Shown in pieces: positions 41,059-51,075 of a stretch of 61,749 nt of DNA. The translations under genes and the position numbers were made by a program. Source of the DNA: Clostridiaceae bacterium JG1575 (GTDB lineage Bacteria > Bacillota > Clostridia > Clostridiales > Clostridiaceae). The stretch is from assembly GCA_002838815.1 (NCBI GenBank), contig LQGW01000026.1, positions 1-61,749 on the forward strand, given 5' to 3'. Below the pieces are notes generated by a model. That model was not told the origin of the DNA, did no database searches, and saw only the letters and a list, made by a program, of their open reading frames with translations. The first letter of the stretch is position 1; every line of letters begins with the position of its first letter.

Positions 41059-42342
41059 ATGAACCAATTTATTGATTATACTTCGGTTTATCTAAAATCA
41101 GGCAGTGGCGGCAATGGATCCGTCTCCTTCCGCCGGGAAAAATACATCCCCTTAGGAGGTCCCGACGGCGGGGACGGAGGCAAGGGCGGTTCCATTGTTC
41201 TTTTGGCCGATGAGAACATGACGACGCTTTTGGATTTAAAATACAAGCGGCGCTACGTTGCGCCTTCGGGCATGGCGGGCTCTGGCGCCAAGTGCTACGG
41301 AAAAGACGGCCAAGACATCATCATTCGGGTGCCGGTGGGGACGGTGGTGAAGGAAAAGACCTCAGGAAAAATCATTGCCGACATGAAGGAGAACGGTCAT
41401 CGGGTCGTGGTGCTTCGCGGCGGCAAGGGGGGCAAGGGCAATGCCAAATTTGCCACGCCCACAAGACAAGCTCCGGATTTTGCGGAACCTGGCATGCCCG
41501 GCGACGAAATGGAAGTGGTCCTCGAGCTCAAGGTGTTGGCGGATGTTGGCTTAGTGGGCTTTCCCAATGTGGGAAAATCCACCATTTTGTCCATGGTCTC
41601 CCAAGCCCAACCGAAAATTGCCGACTACCATTTCACGACGCTCTCCCCGAATCTTGGGGTGGTTAATTTGAAGGGCATTGAACCCTTTATCCTTGCGGAC
41701 ATCCCCGGCATCATCGAAGGCGCCTCTGAAGGCGTGGGGCTTGGCATCCAATTCCTGCGCCACATTGAACGAACTCGGATTTTGATCCATGTGGTGGACA
41801 TTGCAGGATCGGAGGGTCGCTCCCCGGAAGAGGACTTTGACCGCATCAACAACGAACTATTGCAGTACTCCAAAGCCCTGGCCCAGCGACCTCAGATCGT
41901 TGTCGCCAACAAAGCGGATCTTATGGAAGCTGATGAAGCCTATGAGCGCTTCAAGGCTTACGTGGAGGCCAAGGGGTATCACCGCGTGCACTTAGTCAGC
42001 GCCGGCGCCAACATTGGCTTAAGAGACCTTATGAAGGACGCCGCAGAGCTTCTGAGCAAAACGCCCACGCCGCCGGATCTTTATGGGCCCGAGGACTTCT
42101 ATGTGCCCGATGAGAAGCACTTCACCTACGAAATCCACCGCAACGATGCGGGGGTGTTCGTGGTTTCCGGTTCCTTTGTGGAGCGCCTCTTGGACGCCAC
42201 CAACATTCAAAACCCTGACCATCTGCGCTATTTCCATAAAGTATTGCGCAACAAGGGGGTCATGGACGAGCTCATCGCCAAGGGCATTAAAGATGGCGAT
42301 ACGGTACGCATGCGCGACTTCGAATTTGAATTTATGAGGTAA
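41059..42342 (+). CDS. obgE: GTPase Obg/CgtA
   Basis: 427 aa ribosome-assembly and stress GTPase. The glycine-rich Obg domain ([22 protein letters not shown]) is followed by a G domain with G1 [25 protein letters not shown] and NKADL, and a C-terminal OCT domain present in Gram-positive Obg. A TATAAT at about 41030 precedes it, after the L27 terminator. Confidence 0.97.
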   Translation: MNQFIDYTSVYLKSGSGGNGSVSFRREKYIPLGGPDGGDGGKGGSIVLLADENMTTLLDLKYKRRYVAPSGMAGSGAKCYGKDGQDIIIRVPVGTVVKEKTSGKIIADMKENGHRVVVLRGGKGGKGNAKFATPTRQAPDFAEPGMPGDEMEVVLELKVLADVGLVGFPNVGKSTILSMVSQAQPKIADYHFTTLSPNLGVVNLKGIEPFILADIPGIIEGASEGVGLGIQFLRHIERTRILIHVVDIAGSEGRSPEEDFDRINNELLQYSKALAQRPQIVVANKADLMEADEAYERFKAYVEAKGYHRVHLVSAGANIGLRDLMKDAAELLSKTPTPPDLYGPEDFYVPDEKHFTYEIHRNDAGVFVVSGSFVERLLDATNIQNPDHLRYFHKVLRNKGVMDELIAKGIKDGDTVRMRDFEFEFMR

Positions 42343-42348
42343 TATCCA

Positions 42349-42648
42349 ATGATCACAACGAAACAGCGAGCCTATTTAAGAGTTTTGGCCAACGGCCTAG
42401 ATTCCATCTTTCAGGTGGGAAAAAACGGCTTGGAGCCTGCTTTTTATAAGCAGGTGAGCGAGGCTTTGGAAAAAAGAGAGCTCATTAAGATTACGGTGCT
42501 GGAAAATGCCCAGCTGACGGCCAAGGACGTGTCCCGCAGCCTTTGCCAAGAACTCGGATGCGATGGGGTACAGGTCATCGGCCGCAAAGTGGTCGTGTAT
42601 CGTCCCTCGGAAAATCCCGAAAATCGGCGCATTTCACTCCCACAATGA
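42349..42648 (+). CDS. yhbY: YhbY/CRM-domain RNA-binding protein
   Basis: 99 aa single CRM domain: QRAYLRVLANGLDSIFQVGKNGL, ending LCQELGCDGVQVIGRKVVVYR. Associated with pre-50S particles. It follows obg by 6 bases and overlaps nadD (ATGA). Confidence 0.93.
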   Translation: MITTKQRAYLRVLANGLDSIFQVGKNGLEPAFYKQVSEALEKRELIKITVLENAQLTAKDVSRSLCQELGCDGVQVIGRKVVVYRPSENPENRRISLPQ

Positions 42649-43247
42649 AGCTTGGGATTGTCGGGGGAACCTTTGACCCCATTCATGTGGCCCATGCCTA
42701 CCTAATGGAGGAGTGCCAACAGCTGCTGGGGTTGGATCAGGTGTTGGTCATTCCCAACGGGGATCCGCCCCATAAAGACGAGGGGGTCACCTGCGCCGCC
42801 CATCGGTTGGCCATGGTGGAACTGGCTTTAAAAGACTATCCCTTGCTCACGGTGGATTCGCGGGAAACCCTTCGGGAAAAGCCCAGCTACACTGTGGAGA
42901 CCTTGCGGGAGCTCAAAGTAGAGGCCGGGAAAGGGGTCCCCCTTTATTTCATTGTGGGCGCCGACTCCCTCTTAACTTTCCCCACGTGGTATCAACCTGA
43001 AGCGATTCTCCAGCTGGCCACCTTGGTGCTTTTTGATCGCCCGGGCTATCGCCAGCGGGAAGTGGAGAAGGCTCGGCGGTTCGTGGAAGCCAAGGGGGGA
43101 ACGGTGCTCACCCTAGACTCTTTATCCTTGGAAATCTCTTCCACGGAAATTCGGCGACGAATTGCGGCGGGGGAGTCCCATCGCTCTTTTTTACATCCTC
43201 GGGTGTACGACTACATTCATGATCAGGGACTCTACGGGGCCCGTTAG
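42645..43247 (+). CDS. nadD: Nicotinate-nucleotide adenylyltransferase
   Basis: 200 aa. KLGIVGGTFDPIHVAHA is the nucleotidyltransferase HxGH-like site, with PNGDPPHK and the C-terminal LEISSTEIRRRI (ISSTxxR motif). It makes deamido-NAD from nicotinate mononucleotide. ATG 42645 overlaps the yhbY stop. Confidence 0.96.
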   Translation: MKLGIVGGTFDPIHVAHAYLMEECQQLLGLDQVLVIPNGDPPHKDEGVTCAAHRLAMVELALKDYPLLTVDSRETLREKPSYTVETLRELKVEAGKGVPLYFIVGADSLLTFPTWYQPEAILQLATLVLFDRPGYRQREVEKARRFVEAKGGTVLTLDSLSLEISSTEIRRRIAAGESHRSFLHPRVYDYIHDQGLYGAR

Positions 43248-43257
43248 AGTGCCCCTG

Positions 43258-43284
43258 AGCGCCCCCCAAGGAGGGCGCTTTTTT
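43258..43284 (+). terminator. Hairpin between nadD and yqeK
   Basis: AGCGCCC (43258-43264) pairs with GGGCGCT (43273-43279), followed by TTTTT. It is only 15 bases before the next start, so it may be a partial terminator. Confidence 0.75.
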
Positions 43285-43298
43285 AGAAAGGAAGCTTT

Positions 43299-43904
43299 AT
43301 GGGCAAAAAAAAGGACATTCTAAGGTATTTGGAGCAGAGGCTGCACGCTCCGCGCTATCGCCACAGCCTCGCCGTGGCTGAATGCACCGTGGCGCTTGCC
43401 AAAGAACATCGACATTGGACCGATCCGCAGCAAGAGCGCGTCACTCTAAAACAGCTTCAGTGGGTGGCGCTCTTGCACGACTGTGAAAAAGAACGCCCCG
43501 AAAAGGAACTTTGGGCGATGCTGCAAAGCGACCCGTCTTTGGATCTTCAAAACCTTTCGACCACGCCCTTTGTTTGGCATGCCTTCGCCGGCGCCCTCAC
43601 CGCTCAGCGCCACTTTGGTCTGGAAGATCCGAAGCTGTTGGATGCCATCCGCTACCATGCGACAGGGCGCCCGGCTATGTCCCAAGAAGAAATGTTGCTT
43701 TTTCTAGCCGACGCCATCGAGCCCTCTCGAAGCTATGAGGGCGTGGAGAAGCTTCGATGCTTGGCGCATAAGGATTTGGAGGCTGCGCTCCTTTATTCCT
43801 TGGAGCGGATCAACGAGGAGCTTTGTCGGCGAGGGGAGCCGCGCTCGGTGTATGGGTTGGAGGCGTTGGCTTACTATCAAAAACGACAAAAGGAGAAGGG
43901 ATGA
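43299..43904 (+). CDS. yqeK: HD-domain Ap4A hydrolase YqeK
   Basis: 201 aa. HD-superfamily residues RHSLAVAECT, LLHDCEKERP and YHATGRPAMS, then DAIEPSR. YqeK proteins split diadenosine tetraphosphate symmetrically to two ADP. It follows nadD as in most Firmicutes. rsfS, which usually comes next, is replaced here by a pseudouridine synthase gene. Confidence 0.92.
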   Translation: MGKKKDILRYLEQRLHAPRYRHSLAVAECTVALAKEHRHWTDPQQERVTLKQLQWVALLHDCEKERPEKELWAMLQSDPSLDLQNLSTTPFVWHAFAGALTAQRHFGLEDPKLLDAIRYHATGRPAMSQEEMLLFLADAIEPSRSYEGVEKLRCLAHKDLEAALLYSLERINEELCRRGEPRSVYGLEALAYYQKRQKEKG

Positions 43905-44854
43905 AGCAAGTGAAGGGTCGCAATGTGCTCAGTGAAACCGTGGATGAGGCCATGAGCGGCAAGCGGCTGAAAGATTTTTTGAAAGAACGCATGAACTTTT
44001 CGGGCCGCACCATGAAGCGGTTGGCCATGGAACGCCATCTTTTCGTCAATCGGAAAAGTGCCCGTGTGGATCAGCGGTTGCGAGAAGGGGACCGCATTTT
44101 GGTTCTTTTGGATCGAGAGGAAACCCAAGACATGGCGAGAACCCCCATGGACTTAGCCGTTGTCTATGAGGACGCTTCCCTCTTGGTGGTGAATAAGCCG
44201 CCCCATCTTGTGGTGCACCCCACCCACAATCATAAGGAAGATACCTTGACCAATGGCGTCCTCTACTATTTTGAGCAGCGACAGGATCCCTCCATCGTGC
44301 GATTGGTCTCCCGATTGGACATGAATACGTCTGGTCTGGTGTTGATTGCCAAAAATCAATTCATGCACGCCTCTTTGAATCAACGCAACGCCCCCAAAGG
44401 GGAGGCGCCGCTTAAAACCTATCTGGGCATTACAAAGGGGCCATGGCAACAAAGGGAGGGACTCATTGATGCTCCCATCGCTTGGCCGGATCCTTCGGAT
44501 TATCGCCGGGCCGTGGCGCCAGGGGGAGCCCCGAGCCAAACCTCCTTCCAGGTGCTGGATCAAAATGAAGCGGTTTCTTTGGTGCGCTTTACTCTTTGGA
44601 CGGGGCGCACGCATCAAATCCGCGTGCACTGCGCCCATTTGGGCCACCCCTTGGTGGGGGATGAACTCTATGGAGGTCCCTTGCCCCTGACGCCACCGCG
44701 GCAGCTGTTGCACGCCAGTGAACTCTCCTTACTCCATCCCATGACGGGGGAGCGCCTCTCACTTTTTGCACCTTTGCCAAAAGACATGAAGAACTACCTT
44801 CTTGCCCAAGATCTTTTCTGTCCCGACACGCCTCAAGAGGGGCCCGAAAAATAA
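43901..44854 (+). CDS. RluA/RluD-family 23S rRNA pseudouridine synthase
   Basis: 317 aa. An N-terminal S4-like RNA-binding domain (KRLKDFLKERMNFSGRTMKRL) precedes the catalytic domain with SRLDMNTSGLVLIAK (catalytic Asp) and WTGRTHQIRVHCAHLGHPLVGD. Target uridines cannot be assigned. ATG 43901 overlaps the yqeK stop (ATGA) and follows AAAGGAG. Last gene of the long block. Confidence 0.9.
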   Translation: MKQVKGRNVLSETVDEAMSGKRLKDFLKERMNFSGRTMKRLAMERHLFVNRKSARVDQRLREGDRILVLLDREETQDMARTPMDLAVVYEDASLLVVNKPPHLVVHPTHNHKEDTLTNGVLYYFEQRQDPSIVRLVSRLDMNTSGLVLIAKNQFMHASLNQRNAPKGEAPLKTYLGITKGPWQQREGLIDAPIAWPDPSDYRRAVAPGGAPSQTSFQVLDQNEAVSLVRFTLWTGRTHQIRVHCAHLGHPLVGDELYGGPLPLTPPRQLLHASELSLLHPMTGERLSLFAPLPKDMKNYLLAQDLFCPDTPQEGPEK

Positions 44855-45255
44855 TCCGTCGATCGCTAAAACCTAGGAAAAAGCTTCCCAAACGAAGCCA
44901 AGCCCATGGGGCATGGCCTTGTTTTATGGGGCGCTTTTTATTTTAGCTTTCCCCCCCAGCCGTCGCCCCGCATTTGGCGGGGATTGGCGACGCCCCCCCG
45001 TTCATGGAAGAGGTGGTTAGGGTCCGGGGACCCCTTTTGAACCATCTAATGGGTAAACAATATATGAATCGCAAGGAAAAGGTGCAGGGTTGCCCCCTTG
45101 CAGAGTCTTTTTTGGTAAAATTAAATTGGAATCATTGCAAGAGAGCATCCACGAACGTCTCGTGGGTCCAATCCTTCCAGTACCAATGCGGCTGATCCTT
45201 CTTCGTGGAAGGACTGGCGTTCCATGGAAATCATCCATAAGGAGGGCATACAAAT
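44855..45255 (+). promoter_or_regulatory. Long structured leader upstream of glgB
   Basis: About 400 bases without a gene. Contents in order: a hairpin CAAGCCCATG/CATGGCCTTG at about 44900-44922 (end of the previous operon); a GC stem-loop at 44962-44992; a possible promoter TTGAAC-N18-TATATG (45037-45066); a terminator-like hairpin where GCAAGG (45071-45076) or TGCAGGG pairs with CCCTTGC(A) (45095-45102), followed by AGAGTCTTTTTT; and a later stem in which CCAATCCTTCCA (45169-45180) faces TGGAAGGACTGG (45208-45219). Arrangement suggests attenuation of the glycogen operon. Confidence 0.5.
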
Positions 45256-47166
45256 TTGAATAAAAAACAACGCAATAAGCGGGTTCCGCTCCAACTGAAT
45301 CCAGGGTATTTGTTCAACATGGGAGCCAACCATGAGGCTTGGCGCTACTTGGGCGCCCACTTTGAGGGAGGGGCCTGGGTCTTTCGGGTCTGGGCGCCTC
45401 GAGCCGCCCAAGTGGATTTGACGGGAGACTTCAACCAATGGGGGCTGCAGCCCATGATCCAGGACGAAGACACCGGGATTTGGGAAGGCATCGTTTCCGA
45501 GGATATTTCAGGCAGCTACTACAAATACCACGTGGTGCACCACGACGGACGAGAGGTGTTAAAAGCGGATCCCTTCGCCTTGGAGCAGGAGCTTCGTCCC
45601 GGCACCGCCTCTGTGGTGGCCAAAATGGACCCTTATGACTGGAAGGACGCCGCCTGGATGCGGCGCCGGCGCGCACAAAATCCCGATAAAAAGCCCCTAA
45701 ACATCTATGAAGTGCATCTGGGTTCTTGGATGCGTCATCCCGATGGGCGTTTTTATACTTATGGGGAGCTCAAAGAGCGCTTGATCCCCTACGTAGTGGA
45801 AATGGGCTACACTCACATTGAATTGATGCCGGTGATGGAGCATCCCAACGATGAGTCTTGGGGCTATCAGGTCACGGGATACTTCTCGGTCACGAGCCGC
45901 TATGGGACCAAGGAAGAATTCAAGGCGTTCATCGACGCGTGCCATGGCGCGGGTCTTGGGGTTCTATTGGACTGGGTGCCCAGTCACTTTGTGAAGGATG
46001 AACACGGATTGCTCTATTTTGACGGAACGGCAACCTATGAGCCTATGGATTACCACAAAGCCTTCAATCCTGGCTGGGGAACCATGCATTTTGATTTTTC
46101 CAAAACGGAAGTTCAAAGCTTTCTGTTGTCCAATGCGCTTTTTTATCTCAAAGAATTCCATGCCGACGGCCTGCGTTTGGACGCCGTCTCGTCCATGATT
46201 TATCTGGATTATGCGGACAAAGCCTTTACGCCCAATGAAAAGGGCGGCAATACTGATCTTCAGGCCATCGCCTTTTTGCAACACCTCAATGAGGTGGTGC
46301 AAGACGAAGTTCCTGGAGCCATCATGATCGCGGAGGAATCCACGGCCTACGAAAAAACCACCTGGCCCGTTTCGCAAGGAGGTCTAGGGTTCCATTACAA
46401 ATGGAACATGGGTTGGATGAACGATCTTTTGGCCTATATGGAGATGCTGCCGGAGCACCGCGTGCTCTCCCAGCGCAAATTAAACTTCTCCTTTGTCTAT
46501 TGCTTTAAGGAAAAATACATCCTGCCGTTTTCCCACGATGAGGTGGTCCATGGCAAACGCTCGCTCTTAGAAAAGCAGCCCCTGGACCTTTACCATCAGT
46601 TTGCGGGCGTTCGGTTGCTCTTGGCCTACCAGTTTTGTCATCCCGGCAAAAAGCTCAATTTCATGACCAACGACATCGCGCAGCGCATGGAGTGGCGGTA
46701 TCAGTCGGAGCTCGAGTGGGTGGGGCTGGAACATGAAAAGCACGCAGGAGTGCAACACCTTGTTCACACCTTATCCGAACTGTATCGCAGCGAGCGCTCC
46801 TTGTACGAGCAAGAGATGGAGCCCCAGGGCCTTGAGGTTCTCGATGCGGAAAATCCCCAGTGCATCGTCTCTTTCTTGCGTAAGGGCTCGCGCAAAAAAG
46901 ATTTCCTCGTTTGCCTCTTTAATTTCCAGGCCGAGGAGCGAAAGGCGGTGCGCGTCGGCGTTCCCTATGAGGGCATCTACGAAGAGGTTTTGAACACGGA
47001 GCTTTTGGAATTTGGCGGCACCTGGACCAAAACTCAGGGACTTTTTGTCGCAAAGGCGGGGCAGACCAACGGCCAGAGTTTCTACATTGAAGTCATTTTG
47101 CCGCAGCTGGCCGGCCTTGTGATTCGGCCCGTTCATTTAAAGGGGGATCGCCGGACAAAAGATTAA
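45256..47166 (+). CDS. glgB: 1,4-alpha-glucan branching enzyme
   Basis: 636 aa. N-terminal CBM48 ([20 protein letters not shown]), then GH13 with [17 protein letters not shown], the nucleophile in [10 protein letters not shown], the acid in MIAEES and SHDEVVHGK. It introduces alpha-1,6 branches into glycogen. A TTG start at 45256 is inferred, with GGAGGG 9 bases upstream. First gene of glgB-C-D-A-P. Confidence 0.96.
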   Translation: MNKKQRNKRVPLQLNPGYLFNMGANHEAWRYLGAHFEGGAWVFRVWAPRAAQVDLTGDFNQWGLQPMIQDEDTGIWEGIVSEDISGSYYKYHVVHHDGREVLKADPFALEQELRPGTASVVAKMDPYDWKDAAWMRRRRAQNPDKKPLNIYEVHLGSWMRHPDGRFYTYGELKERLIPYVVEMGYTHIELMPVMEHPNDESWGYQVTGYFSVTSRYGTKEEFKAFIDACHGAGLGVLLDWVPSHFVKDEHGLLYFDGTATYEPMDYHKAFNPGWGTMHFDFSKTEVQSFLLSNALFYLKEFHADGLRLDAVSSMIYLDYADKAFTPNEKGGNTDLQAIAFLQHLNEVVQDEVPGAIMIAEESTAYEKTTWPVSQGGLGFHYKWNMGWMNDLLAYMEMLPEHRVLSQRKLNFSFVYCFKEKYILPFSHDEVVHGKRSLLEKQPLDLYHQFAGVRLLLAYQFCHPGKKLNFMTNDIAQRMEWRYQSELEWVGLEHEKHAGVQHLVHTLSELYRSERSLYEQEMEPQGLEVLDAENPQCIVSFLRKGSRKKDFLVCLFNFQAEERKAVRVGVPYEGIYEEVLNTELLEFGGTWTKTQGLFVAKAGQTNGQSFYIEVILPQLAGLVIRPVHLKGDRRTKD

Positions 47167-47195
47167 TTGGGAGAGGGCATGGCGCCTATGGATGG

Positions 47196-47325
47196 TTGTC
47201 CCGGTTTCCTCGAGCCATTATAAAGAGAAAGGAAAAAACACTCCTCACGGTTTTTGCTCGAAACCGGAGGCCAAACGCCCTCCTCGGCAACAGGGATCGC
47301 AGGAGGGAAGGTGGGACGGTTTGGC
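47196..47325 (+). promoter_or_regulatory. Internal glgC promoter and folded leader
   Basis: TTGTCC (47196-47201), 17 bases, TATAAA (47219-47224) is a good promoter inside the cluster. The region folds into CCGGTTT/AAACCGG (47201-47207 and 47261-47267) with CGAG/CTCG inside. A second hairpin has GCCAAAC/GTTTGGC (47270-47276 and 47319-47325) with CCCTCC/GGAGGG inside. No T-run follows. Confidence 0.5.
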
Positions 47326-47342
47326 GAAACGGAGTGTCTGGC

Positions 47343-48488
47343 GTGCATATGAATGACCTTATGCTGACAATGATTTTGGCCGGAGGTCAGGGATCCCGAC
47401 TGGGCCCTCTGACGAAAAATTTGGCAAAGCCTGCGGTTCCTTTTGGCGGAAAGTACCGCATCATTGACTTTGTCTTGTCCAATTGCACGAATTCGGGACT
47501 GCGCAAGGTTGCCGTCTTGACGCAATACCAACCCCTGGTGTTGAACCGACATTTGGGCAATGGGGCGGCTTGGGATTTATCCACCAAGGATTCGGGGCTA
47601 ACGATCCTCCAGCCCTTTGCTTCGGCCACCGAAGAAAAGTGGTTCAAGGGTACCGCTCATGCCATCTATCAGAACATTCCCTTTATGGATTCTATGGATC
47701 CTGATTATGTATTGATCCTCTCGGGGGATCACATCTACAAAATGGAATATCAAAAAATGCTGGCATCGCATAAAATCAATGGCGCCGCCTTGACCATTGC
47801 GGTCATTGAAGTGCCCTGGGAGGAAGCGCCGCGCTTTGGCATCATGAATGCAGACGAAACGGGCCGTATTGTGGAATTTGAAGAAAAGCCGCAAAACCCC
47901 AAGAGCAACCTGGCATCCATGGGCGTCTACATCTTCTCTTATGAGGTGCTCAAGCGCTACCTCTCCTTGCCCGATCGCAACGGCGATTCCATGCTGGATT
48001 TTGGCCACGACGTGATCCCACGCCTCATTGAAGATCAAGCCCCCGTCTACGCCTATCGCTTCGACGGCTATTGGAAGGACGTCGGGACCTTGGAGAGCCT
48101 CTGGGAGGCCCATATGGATCTTTTGGATCCCACGTCGCCCTTGCGTCTGGACGATCCGGCCTGGCGCATTTACTCGGTGAACCACACCCGGCCACCGCAG
48201 TACATTACTAAGGACGCCAAAATCACCAATTCCTTGGTGGTGGAAGGCTGCATCGTTCGCGGAGAAGTGGATCACTCTGTTTTATCCATGGGCGTTCAGA
48301 TCGGCCGAGGCTCCGTGATCCGGGACTCCGTCATCATGGCGGACGCCACCATCGGAGAAGGCTGCGTGATCAACAAAGCCCTCATCGGAGAGCGCTGCGT
48401 CATTGGCGACGGCGAAACCGTGGGCGATGGGCAAAAGATCGCCGTGGTGGGGGAAGGAACGGTACAGGAGGGCAAGAACCATGAATAA
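47343..48488 (+). CDS. glgC: Glucose-1-phosphate adenylyltransferase, catalytic subunit
   Basis: 381 aa. [35 protein letters not shown] carries the nucleotide-binding glycine loop, and the Lys and Asp ligands of this family are visible; the C-terminal half has left-handed beta-helix repeats. Makes ADP-glucose, the committed step. GTG 47343 is 8 bases after GGAG; ATG 47349 is an alternative. It overlaps glgD by 8 bp. Confidence 0.95.
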   Translation: MHMNDLMLTMILAGGQGSRLGPLTKNLAKPAVPFGGKYRIIDFVLSNCTNSGLRKVAVLTQYQPLVLNRHLGNGAAWDLSTKDSGLTILQPFASATEEKWFKGTAHAIYQNIPFMDSMDPDYVLILSGDHIYKMEYQKMLASHKINGAALTIAVIEVPWEEAPRFGIMNADETGRIVEFEEKPQNPKSNLASMGVYIFSYEVLKRYLSLPDRNGDSMLDFGHDVIPRLIEDQAPVYAYRFDGYWKDVGTLESLWEAHMDLLDPTSPLRLDDPAWRIYSVNHTRPPQYITKDAKITNSLVVEGCIVRGEVDHSVLSMGVQIGRGSVIRDSVIMADATIGEGCVINKALIGERCVIGDGETVGDGQKIAVVGEGTVQEGKNHE

Positions 48489-49626
48489 CCAACATCGCCT
48501 CTTGGGGCTGATTAATTTACTGGAAGCCGACCAGGAGTTGGGTCCGCTCACCATGCACCGCCCGGTGGCCTCGGTTCCCTTCGGCGGCCGCTATCGGATC
48601 ATTGACTTTGTGCTCTCCAATATGAGCGGCGCGGGCATTCAAACCGTAGGCATCTATACCGATGATCGGGAACGCTCCATCATGGACCACATTCGAGCCG
48701 GTCAACCCTGGGATATGGACCGTATGTCCGGCGGCATCTTCTATTTTTCGCATCACGCATTGCCCGAGCGGCATCGGGAAGAACGTGGCGATCTGCTGAA
48801 TTATTACAACAACATGGACATTCTAGAAAAATCCAACTGTGATTACGTGGCCATCTCAGGCTCCAACATGGTGCTGAACATCAACCTCATGGAAGTGCTG
48901 GCGCAGCACCTCCAGGCCAGCGCCGACGTCACTGTGGTGTACACCAATAAAATGTCCAACGATCCGGATTACCAAGGCGCCTACGTGCTGCATACCGATG
49001 AGGAGGACCAAGTGCGGGGCATCGGGATTCACGAGAGCCCTAAGCGCTACATGAAGGACATTTCGCGCATTAAAGTCTCCTGCGAGATCTACCTGATGAA
49101 AACGACGTTCTTCCAGAGCCTTTTGGAGAACGCGGTCTATGACGGAAACCATCGCTACCTAAGGGAAATGCTCCACGATCCCAAGGGAGATTTTCGCATG
49201 CAGGGGTATGAATTTACCGGATACACGGCCTACATTTCGTCCATTCAAAACTATTATCGGGCCAATATGAACCTCCTCAACGAGCGCCACCTAATGGATC
49301 TTTTCTACGGAAGCAACCTCATCAACACGAAGATCCGCAACGAGAGCCCTTCACACTACGGACAGACGGCACGGGTTCAAAATTCCCTTATCGCCAACGG
49401 GTGCCATATTGAAGGGGAGGTCATCAACTCCATTTTGTTCCGCCGTGTAACCGTGGAGGCCGGGGCTCGCATCGAAAACTGCATCATCATGCAAAACGGC
49501 GTCATCGCCCAGGGCGCTAAGCTCAAATATGTGATCACTGATAAAAACGTCAACGTGGGCAAAGGAGAAGTCTTTGTAGGCTCCGAGAAGACCCCCCACG
49601 TCATTCAAAAAGGGGCGAGGGTATAG
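48481..49626 (+). CDS. glgD: GlgD, regulatory ADP-glucose pyrophosphorylase-like subunit
   Basis: 381 aa paralogue of GlgC. It keeps [16 protein letters not shown] but lacks the GGxGxRL nucleotide loop; its N-terminus reads [17 protein letters not shown]. In Firmicutes GlgD alone is nearly inactive and tunes GlgC. It starts inside the glgC end (8-bp overlap), ensuring equal expression. Confidence 0.94.
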   Translation: MNNQHRLLGLINLLEADQELGPLTMHRPVASVPFGGRYRIIDFVLSNMSGAGIQTVGIYTDDRERSIMDHIRAGQPWDMDRMSGGIFYFSHHALPERHREERGDLLNYYNNMDILEKSNCDYVAISGSNMVLNINLMEVLAQHLQASADVTVVYTNKMSNDPDYQGAYVLHTDEEDQVRGIGIHESPKRYMKDISRIKVSCEIYLMKTTFFQSLLENAVYDGNHRYLREMLHDPKGDFRMQGYEFTGYTAYISSIQNYYRANMNLLNERHLMDLFYGSNLINTKIRNESPSHYGQTARVQNSLIANGCHIEGEVINSILFRRVTVEAGARIENCIIMQNGVIAQGAKLKYVITDKNVNVGKGEVFVGSEKTPHVIQKGARV

Positions 49627-51072
49627 ATGGGTCGCGCAATGAAAGTACTCTTTGCGAGCTCCGAGTGTCATCCTTTTTTAAAGACCGGGGGCCTGGGCGA
49701 TGTCGCTTGGGCGTTGCCTCGATCGCTTCGGGAGTGGGGGACGGACGTGCGGGTCATCTTGCCCAAATACGGAACCATTCCCCCATCCTTTCAAGAAAAG
49801 ATGCGCCATGTGACGGACTTCACCGTCACCGTGGGTTATCGCCGACAGTTTTGCGGTGTGGAAGAATTGACGATGGAAGGCATCACATATTATTTCATCG
49901 ACAACATGTATTATTTTGATCGAGAGGGCGCCTACGGCTATATGGACGATGGGGAACGCTTTTCCTTTTTCTCCCTCGCCGTCATTGAGTGCATGGAGCG
50001 CATCGGTTTTGTGCCCGATGTGCTGCACTGCAACGATTGGCACACGGCTTTGATCCCCTTGCTTTTGCCCGTAAAGTATTCTTGGATCCACGCCTACCAA
50101 AAGATCCGAACGGTCCTGACCATTCACAACTTAAAATTCCAGGGGGTCTTTCCCCGGGAGGTGTTGGGCGACCTTTTGGGCATCGGCGATTCGGTGATGC
50201 GCGATGACGGGGTGGAGTTTTATGGGCAAGTAAATTTTCTCAAAGGCGGCATCAACTATGCCCAGGCCGTAACCACGGTGAGCCCCACCTACGCTCGGGA
50301 GATTCGTTATCCCTTCTATGGCGAAGGGCTTCATGGGCTCATGGAACGGATCTCTTATAAGTTCTCCGGCATTTTAAATGGAATTGACATAGAAGAAAAC
50401 GACCCCGCATCAGATCCTTTTTTGCCGGCGCATTATTCGCTCACCCACCGCTCGGGCAAAAAAGAATGCAAAAGAGCCCTCCAGTGCGAAGTGGGGTTGC
50501 CTCAAAAAGACGTGCCTCTTTTGGCCATCATCAGCCGGCTGACGGATCAAAAGGGGTTGGACCTCGTGGCCCAGACCCTGGATGAATTATTGCAAAAGGA
50601 ACTGCAACTGGTGGTGGTGGGCACCGGAGATGCGCGCTATGAGGAGATGTTCCACTCCTTTGCCGCCCGCTACCCCCAAAAGGTCTCAAGCCAAATCCGC
50701 TTTGATCGGGCCTTGGCCCAACGAGTGTACGCCGGGGCCGATTTTATGCTGGTTCCCTCCCGCTTTGAACCTTGCGGACTGACGCAGATGGTGGCCATGC
50801 GCTATGGCACGGTACCCATTGTCCGGGAAACCGGAGGCCTAGCCGACACGGTGATCCCTTACAATAAATTTACCGGGCAGGGCTTAGGGTTTACCTTTAT
50901 GAACTACGACCCCCAAGATTTCAAAGGAGCCGTTGAGCGGGCCCTGGAAACCTATGCCAACAAGGAAGCCTTTGAAGGCATCCAAGAGAGCGATATGCGA
51001 GCGGACCATTCTTGGGGCGCCTCGGCCAAAAAGTATTTGGCCCTCTATGAAAAAATCACACAGATGGAGTAA
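49627..51072 (+). CDS. glgA: Glycogen synthase
   Basis: 481 aa GT5 glycosyltransferase. The KTGGLGDV motif near the N-terminus binds ADP-glucose; the C-terminal SRFEPCGLTQMVAMRYGTVPIVRETGGL is typical. The ATG follows the glgD stop directly; ATG 49639 is an alternative start. It extends alpha-1,4 chains. Confidence 0.97.
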   Translation: MGRAMKVLFASSECHPFLKTGGLGDVAWALPRSLREWGTDVRVILPKYGTIPPSFQEKMRHVTDFTVTVGYRRQFCGVEELTMEGITYYFIDNMYYFDREGAYGYMDDGERFSFFSLAVIECMERIGFVPDVLHCNDWHTALIPLLLPVKYSWIHAYQKIRTVLTIHNLKFQGVFPREVLGDLLGIGDSVMRDDGVEFYGQVNFLKGGINYAQAVTTVSPTYAREIRYPFYGEGLHGLMERISYKFSGILNGIDIEENDPASDPFLPAHYSLTHRSGKKECKRALQCEVGLPQKDVPLLAIISRLTDQKGLDLVAQTLDELLQKELQLVVVGTGDARYEEMFHSFAARYPQKVSSQIRFDRALAQRVYAGADFMLVPSRFEPCGLTQMVAMRYGTVPIVRETGGLADTVIPYNKFTGQGLGFTFMNYDPQDFKGAVERALETYANKEAFEGIQESDMRADHSWGASAKKYLALYEKITQME

Positions 51073-51075
51073 CGA

